Source: Pseudorhodoplanes sp.
Lineage (GTDB): Bacteria > Pseudomonadota > Alphaproteobacteria > Rhizobiales > Xanthobacteraceae
Length of the DNA: 40,757 nucleotides
Direction: 5' to 3'
Assembly (NCBI GenBank): GCA_013388965.1
Contig: JACAEG010000113.1
Span: 1 to 40,757, forward strand
Positions 17,386 to 26,128 of the stretch are shown in pieces. Both the position numbers and the translations under genes were made by a program. Below the pieces are notes generated by a model that had not been told where the DNA came from, made no database searches, and worked only from the letters and a program-made list of their open reading frames with translations. Numbering within the stretch: the first letter of the stretch is position 1; every line of letters starts with the position of its first letter.

Positions 17386-17778
17386 ATGCCGGACTTGCCG
17401 CGAGACAGATTGTTTTTTCCGTCCCCCGGGCAGATTCACTTTCTGCTCGTGCTGGGCTTCGCGTCCGTGGGCTATGCGCTCTATCTGCGCTATCTCGCCG
17501 TCGAGATGTCGAGTGTCGGTCTCGCCTGCCAGGCCGGCGCGCAGACCTGGCTGTGCTTCACGCGCAAGGTGATGATCGCGCTCTTCACCAACGGCGTGTT
17601 CGGGACCGTCGCGCTCGTCGCCGCCGGATTGAACCTGTTCAGGCCCTCCATCGTGCTGTTCGCCATCGCCCTGGTCGCGGGCGGCTTCGGCATCGTCCTC
17701 TACAATGTCGGCCTCTCGGCGCTCGCCGCCGCGTTGCTGGTTCTCAGCCTGGCGCGCCCCGCGCCCGGTACAGTGTAA
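17386..17778 (+). CDS. Small multi-pass membrane protein
   Basis: The 130-residue product has four hydrophobic segments at about 18-35, 60-80, 85-105 and 105-125, with little soluble sequence. Two cysteines (G-L-A-C-Q-A-G and W-L-C-F) lie in the loop after the first segment. I do not recognise the family; the fold size and the cysteine pair might recall disulfide-related membrane proteins, but the C-x-x-C of that class is absent. The ATG at 17386 is followed by a soluble lead of about 15 residues. Its last 35 bases overlap the 3' end of the ndvC-like gene on the opposite strand. Confidence 0.65.
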   Translation: MPDLPRDRLFFPSPGQIHFLLVLGFASVGYALYLRYLAVEMSSVGLACQAGAQTWLCFTRKVMIALFTNGVFGTVALVAAGLNLFRPSIVLFAIALVAGGFGIVLYNVGLSALAAALLVLSLARPAPGTV

Positions 17779-19372
17779 GCGCCAACGCCGCGAGCAGCGC
17801 GCAGAACCACACCGATTGCCAGTTGGCGATGCCCTCGTTGGGCAGGACATAGATCGCGGACAGCGTCAGCAATCCGCTTGCCGCAATCTCGGCCGCCTGG
17901 CGCGCCCCGCGCGGCCTCGTCACGAGGAGGGACAGGACCAGAAAGGGAATGATCGCGGCGCTCATCGGCGCGTAGGGAAAGTCCTTGTAGCGCGGATCGA
18001 AGACCAGCCCGAGCGCCGTCTGAATGACAAGCACGGTCGTGGCGATCAGCGTGACTCCGAGCGCGAGCAGGAAGGGATCGCGCAGGCGCGCATCCCTGCG
18101 CGCGAGCACGGCCGAAAAGCCCGGGGCCGGCATGTCGCGGATCAGTGCGACGGACGCCAGCAGCGGTGCGGCCGCGGCAACCGCAAAAAAGGCGGCCGAC
18201 CGCATCCAGCCGCCCGCCCCGAGACTTTCGATCGGCATTCGTTCGGCCGCGAGACCGATCATGCTGCCGCCGGCGATCGCGCAGAGACAGACGCCGGCCC
18301 ATTGCGAGGGCGCGGCCGGCTTCCTCGACCTGCGCTCCGCGAACGATGCCACGCCGAAGACGAGCGCCGCGAAGCCGACGCCCAGCAAGGCCTGCCACCG
18401 CCAGAGCGGATGATCCGACACGGGCTTGCCCCACTCGAACTTCTGACCGCGGGTATAGGCGTCGAACAATCCCCAGTATCCGCCGACGGTGCCTTCGAGA
18501 TAGCGCTTCCACGGCTGGTCGAAGGCCTCGATCAGATTGACGCGGAACCTGTCGCGCCGCGCGAGTTCGATCACCTCATGCAGCACGCGCGCCTGATTGG
18601 AGGGCGACGGCAGCGCGACGTCCCGCATGCGTCCCTGGCTCGGATAGCCGGTTTCCCCGAGCAGGATTTCCTTGCCGGGAAGCGCTGCGACCATGTGGCG
18701 GCGGATGGAGTCGATATGCGCGACGGCGTCGCGCGCCGAGATCGGGATGTCCTCCCAGTACGGAAGAATGTGAATGGTGACGAAGTCGACCACATCGACG
18801 AGCTCGCGATGGCGCAGCCAGAATTCCCAGACATCGGCATAGGTCACCGGCACCTTGGTGCGCGCCTTCACGCCGCGGATGATGTTGGCGAGATCGGCAG
18901 CGGAGATTTCACCGCGCAGCAGAACCTCGTTGCCGACGACGATGCTGCGGATCGTTTCGGGATAAAGATTTGCGAGCTTCACGACGGTGTCGATTTCAAG
19001 CTGGTTCTTTGCGGCGTTGCTCGACAGCCAGAGCCCCTGGATCACCCTGAGGCCATGACGGCCGGCAATTTCCGCGACCTGGTCGAGCCCGTGCTCGATC
19101 GCATAGGTGCGGATGCAATGGGTGACGCCGGCCAGATGCGCCATGTCGTCTTCGATCTGCCAGCGCTCGATGCGCGTGCCGGAGCCGAGCGGATTCTGCC
19201 CCTCGCGGAACGGCGCATAGGAGACGCATTCCAGCTTGTGCGAGCGGCCGATTTCGAGTGCCGGCATCGCAACGGGCGCGCCGAGCCACCACCACAGCGC
19301 GGCGATGAAGATCGCAGCGACCGCAAACAATCCGGCCGGCAGACCGAGCCGATAAGATGACTGTTTGTTCAT
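17744..19372 (-). CDS. ndvC: NdvC-like beta-(1,6)-glucan synthesis protein (GH17 domain + membrane domain)
   Basis: The 542-residue product has an N-terminal membrane anchor (about 10-32), a periplasmic glycoside hydrolase family 17-like domain (about 45-330), and a C-terminal block of hydrophobic helices. The two GH17 catalytic glutamates are present: E149 in V-V-G-N-E and E240 in L-L-G-E-T-G-Y-P-S. In Bradyrhizobium japonicum NdvC is needed for the beta-(1,6) linkages of cyclic beta-(1,3),(1,6)-glucan, probably by transglycosylation. Size (about 60 kDa) and domain order fit. ATG 19372 is preferred; an in-frame start at 19432 adds 20 unlikely residues. It diverges from the ndvD-like gene, 208 bases away, and overlaps the convergent gene at its 3' end by 35 bases. 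Confidence 0.85.
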   Translation of the reverse strand: MNKQSSYRLGLPAGLFAVAAIFIAALWWWLGAPVAMPALEIGRSHKLECVSYAPFREGQNPLGSGTRIERWQIEDDMAHLAGVTHCIRTYAIEHGLDQVAEIAGRHGLRVIQGLWLSSNAAKNQLEIDTVVKLANLYPETIRSIVVGNEVLLRGEISAADLANIIRGVKARTKVPVTYADVWEFWLRHRELVDVVDFVTIHILPYWEDIPISARDAVAHIDSIRRHMVAALPGKEILLGETGYPSQGRMRDVALPSPSNQARVLHEVIELARRDRFRVNLIEAFDQPWKRYLEGTVGGYWGLFDAYTRGQKFEWGKPVSDHPLWRWQALLGVGFAALVFGVASFAERRSRKPAAPSQWAGVCLCAIAGGSMIGLAAERMPIESLGAGGWMRSAAFFAVAAAAPLLASVALIRDMPAPGFSAVLARRDARLRDPFLLALGVTLIATTVLVIQTALGLVFDPRYKDFPYAPMSAAIIPFLVLSLLVTRPRGARQAAEIAASGLLTLSAIYVLPNEGIANWQSVWFCALLAALALTLYRARGAPG

Positions 19373-19580
19373 TTCTGTGAGGGACAACGGACTGCTCTGA
19401 CGCGACGAAAGACCGGTGTCATGTTGACGCAAATGATCGCAATGCGCTGGACAAAAATTTCCGCTTTGGCAATCTGTATTCGACCTGCGTTGCGCCGTAT
19501 TCCCGTCCTAATCAACATGCAGTGAACTCGTCGCAACCTGCAGCTCTCGAACTCGCCGGCTTCCCTGGCCGCTTCAGACG

Positions 19581-20096
19581 ATGATGACCCAAGTTCTGCG
19601 TTACCTGTTCACTGCGGCCTTGGTGGGCCTGATCGGCGTCGCCAGCGGCGCGGCCGTCGCCCAGAGCGGCGATCCCAGGACCGGCGAGAAATCCCGCCAG
19701 CAGCCCGCCGCCGAAGCGAAGGACGGCGCCCAGGACAGTCCCGGGAAGGACAGCCCCGCCCGCAAGGCCGACGACCTGACCCAGGCCAGCAAGATCATGA
19801 GCGGGCCGGCCGGCAATCCGGAATGCGTCTGGCTCGGTCGCCGCGTCGTCGGCCTGCTCTATCGGGACGATCTCGATACCGCGTTTCGCCATCTCGATCT
19901 CTATGACCGCTTCGGATGTCCGGGCGGTCATATCCAGGCGACCTTCCGCTGCGTCGTTCGTCAGGGCAGCCAGATCGATCTGAAGGTCCCGGAAAGCCTG
20001 AACGCGCGCGTGCACGGTTGCTGGATCAATCCGACCACGCCTCCCGCCCCGGCCGCGGCTGCCGCGCCGACACCGTCGGGAACCACCACGCAATAG
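19581..20096 (+). CDS. ndvD: NdvD-like secreted protein of cyclic glucan synthesis
   Basis: This 171-residue protein has a signal peptide at 1-28 (hydrophobic core, ending A-V-A-Q-S), then a charged low-complexity linker (about 30-70). A compact C-terminal domain follows with four cysteines: N-P-E-C-V-W-L-G-R-R, Y-D-R-F-G-C-P-G-G, F-R-C-V-V and H-G-C-W-I-N. The tail is Pro/Ala-rich. In the periplasm the cysteines could form two disulfides. Bradyrhizobium carries a third glucan gene, ndvD, near ndvB and ndvC, and the E-C-V-W and R-R-V-V...L-Y-D-R-F-G-C-P sequences match what I recall of proteins annotated for beta-1,3/1,6-glucan biosynthesis. Published NdvD is somewhat larger, so the symbol is tentative. 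ATG 19584 follows directly and may also serve. Confidence 0.7.
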   Translation: MMTQVLRYLFTAALVGLIGVASGAAVAQSGDPRTGEKSRQQPAAEAKDGAQDSPGKDSPARKADDLTQASKIMSGPAGNPECVWLGRRVVGLLYRDDLDTAFRHLDLYDRFGCPGGHIQATFRCVVRQGSQIDLKVPESLNARVHGCWINPTTPPAPAAAAAPTPSGTTTQ

Positions 20097-20160
20097 CAAC
20101 GTTAAATTTGGGAAAGCCAGCTCGAGCGGTCTTCTTTAGCCGAAAGCGACACCCAAATGA

Positions 20161-20189
20161 TTGATTTCCTACCTCAATTGAGGTATTTT
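20161..20189 (+). promoter_or_regulatory. Candidate ndvB promoter with a perfect palindrome in its spacer
   Basis: TTGATT (20161-20166) and TATTTT (20184-20189) are 17 bases apart and lie in an AT-rich pocket about 75 bases before the ndvB ATG. The spacer is almost filled by the perfect 16-bp dyad TACCTCAATTGAGGTA (20170-20185), which also covers the first two bases of the -10 box. There is no loop between the half sites, so it is more like a protein-binding operator than a terminator hairpin. A regulator bound here would directly control polymerase access to ndvB. Confidence 0.5.
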
Positions 20190-20261
20190 GCGTCGCAGCA
20201 GACGTCGGCTCAGGGGACGGGCCGGCAGTCTCCCTCATAGCCCCGTCTGGGTTGAGATCCC

Positions 20262-23060
20262 ATGCGTACCGTCGTTGCCGTCGTCGCGCTCCTTGGGTGC
20301 GTGCATGCCGGTCTATGGGCGATCGGCAAGAGCCGGATCGACGCGCCCGACTTCAACGGCCAATTCCCGAGCCTCTCCTATACGCCATCCGAAGGCAGCG
20401 AACGTCCCGACCGCTCGGCGACGCCTGTGTCGGCTGCGCGGATCCGCGCGGACTTGCAGCTTCTCGCGCCCTATACCCGCGCCATCCGCACCTATGCCGC
20501 GACGGACGGCGCGGATCGCCCGCCCAGCGCGGGTCCGGACGCCGCCAGCCTCGTGCCCGGCATTGCCAACGAAGTCGGATTGCGCGTCACGGCGGGCGCC
20601 TGGCTCGGATCGGACGCCAGGCGCAACGAGCGCGAGTTGCGCGCCGTCGTCGAGCAGGCGCGCCGGCACACCAATATCGAAGCGATCGTGATCGGCAACG
20701 AAACCGTTTACCGCGGCGAAACCATCCTGGTCGGCGACGAGAAGCTTGAGCTCTCACCAGAAGAAGCGTCCCGACTGAAGGCGGCCAGGGCGTCGAAGGA
20801 TGCCGACGAGGTCGCGCGCGTGCAGGAATCGATCAACGTCGCCCGCCTCATCAAGCATATCCAGCGCGTGAAGCGCGAAACCCAGGTTCCGGTGACGACC
20901 GGTGAAATCTGGAGCGTCTGGCAGGACCATCCCGAGCTTGTCTCGGCGGTCGATTTCATCGCCGTGCACATCCTTCCATACTGGGAAGGAAAACCCGACA
21001 CCGTTGCGGTCGATGAAGCCATCGGGGCCTATAACCGCCTGCGCCAGATGTATCCGGGCAAGCGCATCGTGATCGCCGAGTTCGGCTGGCCGAGCGCGGG
21101 TTACAATCTGATGGGCGCCAATCCGGGCCGCCTCGAGCAGGCCGCCGTGTTGCGCGATTTCGTCTCGCGCGCCGACGCGCTCGGCATCGACTACAACATC
21201 ATCGAGGCGATCGATCAGCGGTGGAAGACGACGGAAGGCAGCGTCGGCGCCTATTGGGGAATTTTCGACGGCGCCCGGCAGCCGAAATTTGCCTGGAGCG
21301 GTCCGATCCTCGAGCCCGACCACTGGAAGAACATGACGCTTGCGGTGCTGTTCGGGCTGCTGCTGTCGCTGCCGCTGCTCGGCATGCGGGAAGCGACCTT
21401 CGCCCAGGCGACGGTGCTCGGCACCGGCGCGCATGTCGCGGGCGCATGGTTCGCCGCCATCGTCGCGTTCTGGAACCACCATTATTTCGTGTTCGGCACC
21501 GCCTTCGCGCTCGCCCTCGGCATCGTCCTGCTCGTGCCGCTGGTCCTGATCGCGATGGCGCGGGTGGAAGAGATCGCCGCCGTCGCGTTCGGCCGCAAGC
21601 CGCGCCGCCTGATTGTGTCGCCGCCGCTGGCGCCGGAAGGCTTCGGTCCGAAAGTGTCGATTCATATTCCGGCCTATCGCGAACCGCCCGAAATGCTGAA
21701 GGCGACGCTCGACGCCGTCGCCAGGCTGACCTATCCGAATTTCGAATGCGTGGTGATCATCAACAACACGCCGGAACCGGAATTCTGGGAGCCGGTCGAG
21801 GCGCATTGCCGCGCGCTCGGCGAGCGGTTCAAGTTCCTGCGCGCCGACAATATCGAGGGCTTCAAGGCCGGCGCGCTCCGGCTCGCCCTCAACCATACGG
21901 CGCCGGACGCCGAGATCATCGGCGTGATCGATGCCGACTATATCGTCACGCCCGACTGGCTGACGCATGTCGTGCCCGCTTTCGCCGATCCCGAGGTCGG
22001 GCTGGTGCAGGCGCCGCAGGATCACCGCGACGGCGATCGCAGCCTGATGCATCGCGCGATGAATGCGGAATATTCCGGCTTCTTCGACATCGGCATGGTC
22101 CAGCGCAACGAGAAGAACGCGATCGTCGTGCATGGCACGATGTGCCTGATGCGCCGCTCGGCGCTCGAGGCCGCGGGCTCCTGGTCGAGCGACACCATCT
22201 GCGAGGATACCGATCTCGGCCTCACCATGATCGAGCTCGGCTGGAAGACGCATTACACCAATCGCCGCTACGGCTTCGGCCTGCTGCCCGATACCTTCGA
22301 GCAGTTCAAGAAGCAGCGTCACCGCTGGGCCTATGGCGGCGTGCAGATCGTCAAGAAGCATTGGCGGCGTTTCCTGCCGGGGGTCAGCAAGCTCACCAGC
22401 GACCAGCGCCGCGAATTCCTGCTTGGCTGGCTGGTGTGGCTCGGCGCGGAAGCGCTCGGCGTCGTGGTTGCGATCCTGAACCTGCTCTGGGTCCCGGTCG
22501 TGGCCTTTGCCGGCATCGCCATTCCGGACAAGATCCTCACCATTCCGATCATCGCAGCCTTCGCCGTGACGATCCTGCATTTCGTCACGCTCTACCGGCT
22601 GCGCGTCGCGGTGCCGCGCGCGCATATGCTTGGCGCCGTGATCGCAGCCATGTCAGTGCAATGGACGGTCGCGCGGGCGGTCGGCGATGGCGTGATCAAG
22701 GATCACCTGCCGTTCAACCGCACCGCCAAGGGCAATCGTGCCGCCCGGAAGGCGCGCGAATTCCAGGCCTTCTGGGAAGCCTTGCTCGGCGCGCTGCTGA
22801 TCGCCGGCGCGGTCGTGCTGGTCGCCACCAACACGGTGGACGTGCGCGAGATCAATATCTTCGCCGGCGTTCTGGTGCTGCAGAGCCTTCCCTTCCTCTC
22901 GGCGGCGCTGCTCGCGGCGATCGAAGGCACGCGCTTCAACGAGCAAGCCTATTGGTCGGGCCTCGTCACCCGCGCGGTCGAAGTCCTGCCTCGACGCGCC
23001 GCGGCGATCGCGGCGCCGGCCTCGATCGAGAAGCCGGCGGACACGGTCCCGCAGCAATAA
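20262..23060 (+). CDS. ndvB: NdvB: cyclic beta-(1,3)-glucan synthase (GH17-like + GT2 fusion)
   Basis: NdvB polymerises glucose from UDP-glucose into beta-(1,3)-glucan at the inner membrane. The 932-residue product begins with a membrane anchor (1-20) and a GH17-like periplasmic domain whose catalytic glutamates are kept (E147 in I-G-N-E, E273 in A-E-F-G-W-P). Helices at 355-435 lead to a processive GT2 domain: D-A-D (557-559), E-D (648-649, in I-C-E-D-T-D) and the Q-R-H-R-W motif (685-689). Several transmembrane helices close the protein (about 705-900). The fusion of hydrolase/transferase and synthase in one chain matches Bradyrhizobium NdvB (about 102 kDa). The product works in osmotic adaptation and, in legume symbionts, nodule development. 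It is 165 bases downstream of the ndvD-like gene. Confidence 0.93.
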   Translation: MRTVVAVVALLGCVHAGLWAIGKSRIDAPDFNGQFPSLSYTPSEGSERPDRSATPVSAARIRADLQLLAPYTRAIRTYAATDGADRPPSAGPDAASLVPGIANEVGLRVTAGAWLGSDARRNERELRAVVEQARRHTNIEAIVIGNETVYRGETILVGDEKLELSPEEASRLKAARASKDADEVARVQESINVARLIKHIQRVKRETQVPVTTGEIWSVWQDHPELVSAVDFIAVHILPYWEGKPDTVAVDEAIGAYNRLRQMYPGKRIVIAEFGWPSAGYNLMGANPGRLEQAAVLRDFVSRADALGIDYNIIEAIDQRWKTTEGSVGAYWGIFDGARQPKFAWSGPILEPDHWKNMTLAVLFGLLLSLPLLGMREATFAQATVLGTGAHVAGAWFAAIVAFWNHHYFVFGTAFALALGIVLLVPLVLIAMARVEEIAAVAFGRKPRRLIVSPPLAPEGFGPKVSIHIPAYREPPEMLKATLDAVARLTYPNFECVVIINNTPEPEFWEPVEAHCRALGERFKFLRADNIEGFKAGALRLALNHTAPDAEIIGVIDADYIVTPDWLTHVVPAFADPEVGLVQAPQDHRDGDRSLMHRAMNAEYSGFFDIGMVQRNEKNAIVVHGTMCLMRRSALEAAGSWSSDTICEDTDLGLTMIELGWKTHYTNRRYGFGLLPDTFEQFKKQRHRWAYGGVQIVKKHWRRFLPGVSKLTSDQRREFLLGWLVWLGAEALGVVVAILNLLWVPVVAFAGIAIPDKILTIPIIAAFAVTILHFVTLYRLRVAVPRAHMLGAVIAAMSVQWTVARAVGDGVIKDHLPFNRTAKGNRAARKAREFQAFWEALLGALLIAGAVVLVATNTVDVREINIFAGVLVLQSLPFLSAALLAAIEGTRFNEQAYWSGLVTRAVEVLPRRAAAIAAPASIEKPADTVPQQ

Positions 23061-23135
23061 GGCCACGCTTGTCCGTCGGTCGTTTCGGGACGCGCGCGAA
23101 GGCGCGGACCCGGCGACCGCCGCTGGCCTCCCGGT

Positions 23136-23156
23136 GCGCGGGCCCAGCGCCCGCGC
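23136..23156. terminator. GC-rich hairpin between ndvB and the M20 gene
   Basis: GCGCGGGC (23136-23143) and GCCCGCGC (23149-23156) form a perfect 8-bp stem with a 5-base loop in the gap between two convergent genes. No T-tract follows on either side, so it would be a weak or Rho-assisted bidirectional terminator. Confidence 0.35.
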
Positions 23157-23181
23157 CAGGGATAGCGGCCGGCGGCGCTGC

Positions 23182-24351
23182 TCAGGCCGGCATCGCCCGC
23201 TCGACCAGCCGCGCCCAGTAGGACGCGCCGATCGGAATGATGTCGTCGTTGAAATTGTAGGCCGGATGGTGAAGGCCGGCGCTGTCGCCGTTGCCGATGA
23301 AGATGAAGGCGCCCGGCCGCTCCAGCAGCATGAACGAGAAGTCTTCCGCGCCCATCACAGGCGCGACGTCCGGATTGACCTTGCTCGACCCGACGACTTC
23401 GCTCGCGACCGACGCCGCGAACGCCGCCTGGTCGGCGTGGTTGCTGGTCACCGGATAGCCGCGATGATAGGTGAGCTTGGCTTTCGCGCCGTGCAAGGCC
23501 GCGATGCCTTCCACCATGTGAGCCAGGCGACCCTGCACAAGGTCGCGCACCTCGGGCGTCAGGCTGCGCACCGTGCCGCGCAGGAGCGCGGTCTGCGGGA
23601 TCACGTTGTCGGTCGTGCCGGCCTGGAACATGCAGATCGACACGACCGCCGATTCCAGCGGATCGACATTGCGCGACACGATCGATTGCACCTGGGTGAC
23701 GATCTGCGCGCCGACGAGAACGGTATCGATCGCGATATGCGGTCGCGCGGCGTGCCCGCCCTTGCCCTCGAGCTCGATCATGAAATGGTCAGCGGCCGCC
23801 ATCAGCGGGCCCGTCCGCAGCGCGAATTCGCCCGTCGGGATGCCGGGATAATTGTGCATGCCGTAGACTTCCTGGATGCCGAAGCGGGTCATCAGCCCGT
23901 CATCGACCATCGCCTTGCCGCCGGCTCCGCCCTCCTCCGCCGGCTGGAAGATCACGACCGCGGTCCCTGCGAAATTCCGCGTCTCGGCGAGATACTTGGC
24001 GGCGCCGAGCAGCATCGCGGTATGCCCGTCATGGCCGCAGGCATGCATCTTCCCCGGGACGGTGGACTTGTAGGGCAAGCCGGTCTGTTCCTCGATCGGC
24101 AGCGCATCCATGTCGGCGCGCATGCCGATCACCTTCGTCTCGCCGCCGGCCTTGGCCCCCCGGATCACGCCCACGACGCCGGTCCGCCCGATCCCCGTCA
24201 CCACCTCGTCGCAGCCGAACGCCTTCAGCTTCTCGGCGACCGTCGCGGCGGTGCGGTGGACGTCATAGAGGAGTTCCGGATGCGAGTGGATGTCGTGGCT
24301 CCACGCGGTGATCTCGGAATGGAAGTCGGCAATACGATTGACGATCGGCAT
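23182..24351 (-). CDS. M20 family amidohydrolase (aminoacylase / hippurate hydrolase type)
   Basis: The protein has 389 residues with the M20D peptidase fold: a catalytic domain interrupted by a dimerisation domain. Metal-binding motifs are intact: M-R-A-D-M-D-A-L-P-I (first Asp), H-A-C-G-H-D-G-H-T (Cys/His), Q-P-A-E-E-G-G-A-G (Glu pair), M-H-N-Y-P-G, and M-G-A-E-D-F-S-F near the C terminus. Such enzymes release amino acids from N-acyl or hippurate-type amides in the cytoplasm; the exact substrate cannot be read from the sequence. ATG 24351 is preferred because M-P-I-V-N-R-I opens many homologues; the upstream frame to 24429 looks non-coding. It converges on ndvB and has no operon partner here. 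Confidence 0.93.
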   Translation of the reverse strand: MPIVNRIADFHSEITAWSHDIHSHPELLYDVHRTAATVAEKLKAFGCDEVVTGIGRTGVVGVIRGAKAGGETKVIGMRADMDALPIEEQTGLPYKSTVPGKMHACGHDGHTAMLLGAAKYLAETRNFAGTAVVIFQPAEEGGAGGKAMVDDGLMTRFGIQEVYGMHNYPGIPTGEFALRTGPLMAAADHFMIELEGKGGHAARPHIAIDTVLVGAQIVTQVQSIVSRNVDPLESAVVSICMFQAGTTDNVIPQTALLRGTVRSLTPEVRDLVQGRLAHMVEGIAALHGAKAKLTYHRGYPVTSNHADQAAFAASVASEVVGSSKVNPDVAPVMGAEDFSFMLLERPGAFIFIGNGDSAGLHHPAYNFNDDIIPIGASYWARLVERAMPA

Positions 24352-24500
24352 GTCCAGGCGGCTCCAGAAGTCGCGAATTGGCGGGATTTGGGAAAGCGTA
24401 GGCAAAATCCGCGGCTCTGGCGAGGCCAATTGCGCGCCTATTGACCCACCGGGACGCCGCCCCTACACAGCACTCGCCCAATACCGCGTAGCCGCGGCGG

Positions 24501-24576
24501 GAGCCTGTAGCTCAGTCGGTAGAGCAACTGACTTTTAATCAGTAGGTCATGGGTTCGAATCCCATCGGGCTCACCA
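24501..24576 (+). tRNA. tRNA-Lys (anticodon TTT)
   Basis: The 76 bases fold as a standard cloverleaf. The 7-bp acceptor stem pairs GAGCCTG with CGGGCTC (one G-T pair), the D arm contains AGCTCAGTCGGTAGAGC, and the anticodon stem ACTGA/TCAGT closes the loop CTTTTAA with anticodon TTT. The T arm holds GGTTCGAATCC. CCA is encoded at 24574-24576. It stands alone between the M20 gene and the porin gene; no integrase or repeat of its 3' end suggests an attachment site. Confidence 0.98.
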
Positions 24577-24658
24577 TTTTCGGCGATTTCGGATTGCCGA
24601 ATTCCGGTTTCTCCAGCGCATGCCAGCCGCGGCAATTGGCCGAGCCGTTTTCCAGGCG

Positions 24659-26128
24659 TCACGGATAGAAGTTGCGCTGGATCCGCAGGACTCCCGCCCA
24701 GACATCCGTGTCGCCGGTCAGGAGGATCGGCGGCAGGCCCTGGGTGCCCTGGGCATAGAAGCTGCCCGCGAGCGCCGTATCCACCTTCGTGTAGGTGACG
24801 TCGAGGCCGATATCGAGGTTGCTGACCGGGTTCCACAACAGCCGCGAGCCGACCAGCCACGCCGACCAGTCGGCGCAGCCCGCGCCAAGCGTGCCGCCGC
24901 CGACCCGGGGGACGCCTGCGCAAATGGCATCGACCGCCGAACTGTCCGCCTCGTAGCTGTTGTAGGCGCCGTAGACAGATTGCCGGAAGGTCGGGGTCCA
25001 GAAATGCTCGAAGGCCGCGATCGTGCTCCAGGTCTTGGAATTCTCGAGCTGGGACCCGATCACTGCGCCGTTGTAATAGGCGTCGGACCACCAGCCGACG
25101 CCGACCGTCGCGGTATTCACGAGGCCGAACGCCGCGCCGTTGCCGAGCGTCCCCGACGGGTTGGAGCAATAGCGCGCCGCGCCGTCGCAATAGGCGCCGG
25201 CAATCGAGAAGGTATCCTTCGAATTCCACGGCATCTTGAGCGTCAGGCCGGCACCGGCCGCCCATCCCCATTTCTCGTCGGGGTGAGCAGTCTGGTTGGC
25301 GCCGTTGTAATAGGTCGCCTGGTTGAGATGGGCCGCGGCGTTGACCTGCGCGGAGCCCCATGCCTGATCGACGCGGATATTGCCGACGATGTCCGGCACT
25401 TCGTAGCCGTGATTGGAGGACGCCTGCGTTGCGCCGAGCGGAAACAGCGCGGCGACGTTTCCTGCAAGCGCGCCGGCGCCCGCCGGGTTGGTGTTCACGA
25501 CCGGCAGGCGCTCCTCGGTATAGTCCTCGATCGACAGCGTCGCCGACAGGCCCGCGCCGAACTGCGCCGTATAGGCCGCCACCGGCACGCCGAAGCCATC
25601 GGTCTTCATCTGCAGGAAGCCGTTCATCAGCGAATAGCAGCCGGTGCAGAAATATTCGAAGAACGACACGGTCTTGCCGAATGTGAATCCCGCGAACTGG
25701 ATGAAGGCACGGTCCATGTACACCGTGCTGCTCGAGCCGCCGACGGTCGGATCCTGCGACGTCCATTGCCAGCCGGCGCGCGCATAGGCCCGCAGCGTGA
25801 CGTATTCCGTCTGCGAGCGCACGTCGAAGGATGTGACGAAGCGCGTGCGGTTGCGCAGCGAGTTGGTATTGCGCGTGAACAGCGCGTCGGCGCCGCTGGT
25901 ATAGGGGGAGAAGGAGCCGGCCGCATTGTGCAGCCACTCGGTGCGGACATAGCCGCCGATCTTGATGCAGGTGTCGGTGCCGGGAATGTAATAGAATCCC
26001 GCGCCGTACAGGCTGCAGACCTTGACATACTCGACGGGCTTCGCCTTCACGGGCAGATCCGCCGCCGCCGCCCCCGCCAAGGGAAGCAGCGACGCAGCGG
26101 ACCCGAGACAGAACGCCAGCTTTTTCAT
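24659..26128 (-). CDS. Outer membrane porin (Porin_2 family)
   Basis: This is a 489-residue trimeric-type beta-barrel porin for passive diffusion of small solutes. A signal peptide (M-K-K-L-A-F, cleavage after G-A-A-A-A) is followed by the typical mature start A-D-L-P-V-K-A-K-P-V-E-Y-V-K-V-C. The C-S-L-Y-G-A-G-F-Y-Y-I-P-G-T-D-T-C-I-K-I-G-G-Y segment follows, with the two conserved cysteines of rhizobial/Brucella Omp2-type porins. Alternating aromatic strands run to the end. ATG 26128 has a GAGAGGCGG stretch upstream. Its 474-base upstream gap is long, which suits a strongly regulated gene. It converges on tRNA-Lys. Confidence 0.95.
   Translation of the reverse strand: MKKLAFCLGSAASLLPLAGAAAADLPVKAKPVEYVKVCSLYGAGFYYIPGTDTCIKIGGYVRTEWLHNAAGSFSPYTSGADALFTRNTNSLRNRTRFVTSFDVRSQTEYVTLRAYARAGWQWTSQDPTVGGSSSTVYMDRAFIQFAGFTFGKTVSFFEYFCTGCYSLMNGFLQMKTDGFGVPVAAYTAQFGAGLSATLSIEDYTEERLPVVNTNPAGAGALAGNVAALFPLGATQASSNHGYEVPDIVGNIRVDQAWGSAQVNAAAHLNQATYYNGANQTAHPDEKWGWAAGAGLTLKMPWNSKDTFSIAGAYCDGAARYCSNPSGTLGNGAAFGLVNTATVGVGWWSDAYYNGAVIGSQLENSKTWSTIAAFEHFWTPTFRQSVYGAYNSYEADSSAVDAICAGVPRVGGGTLGAGCADWSAWLVGSRLLWNPVSNLDIGLDVTYTKVDTALAGSFYAQGTQGLPPILLTGDTDVWAGVLRIQRNFYP

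Noticed and set aside
20754-22625. Minus-strand frame of 623 codons opposite ndvB
   Set aside because: Antisense to the GH17 and GT2 motifs of NdvB and rich in Arg, Asp and His without any recognisable fold.
24501-24576. tRNA-Lys as an integration site
   Set aside because: No repeat of the tRNA 3' end and no integrase lie nearby; the flanking genes are an M20 hydrolase and a porin.
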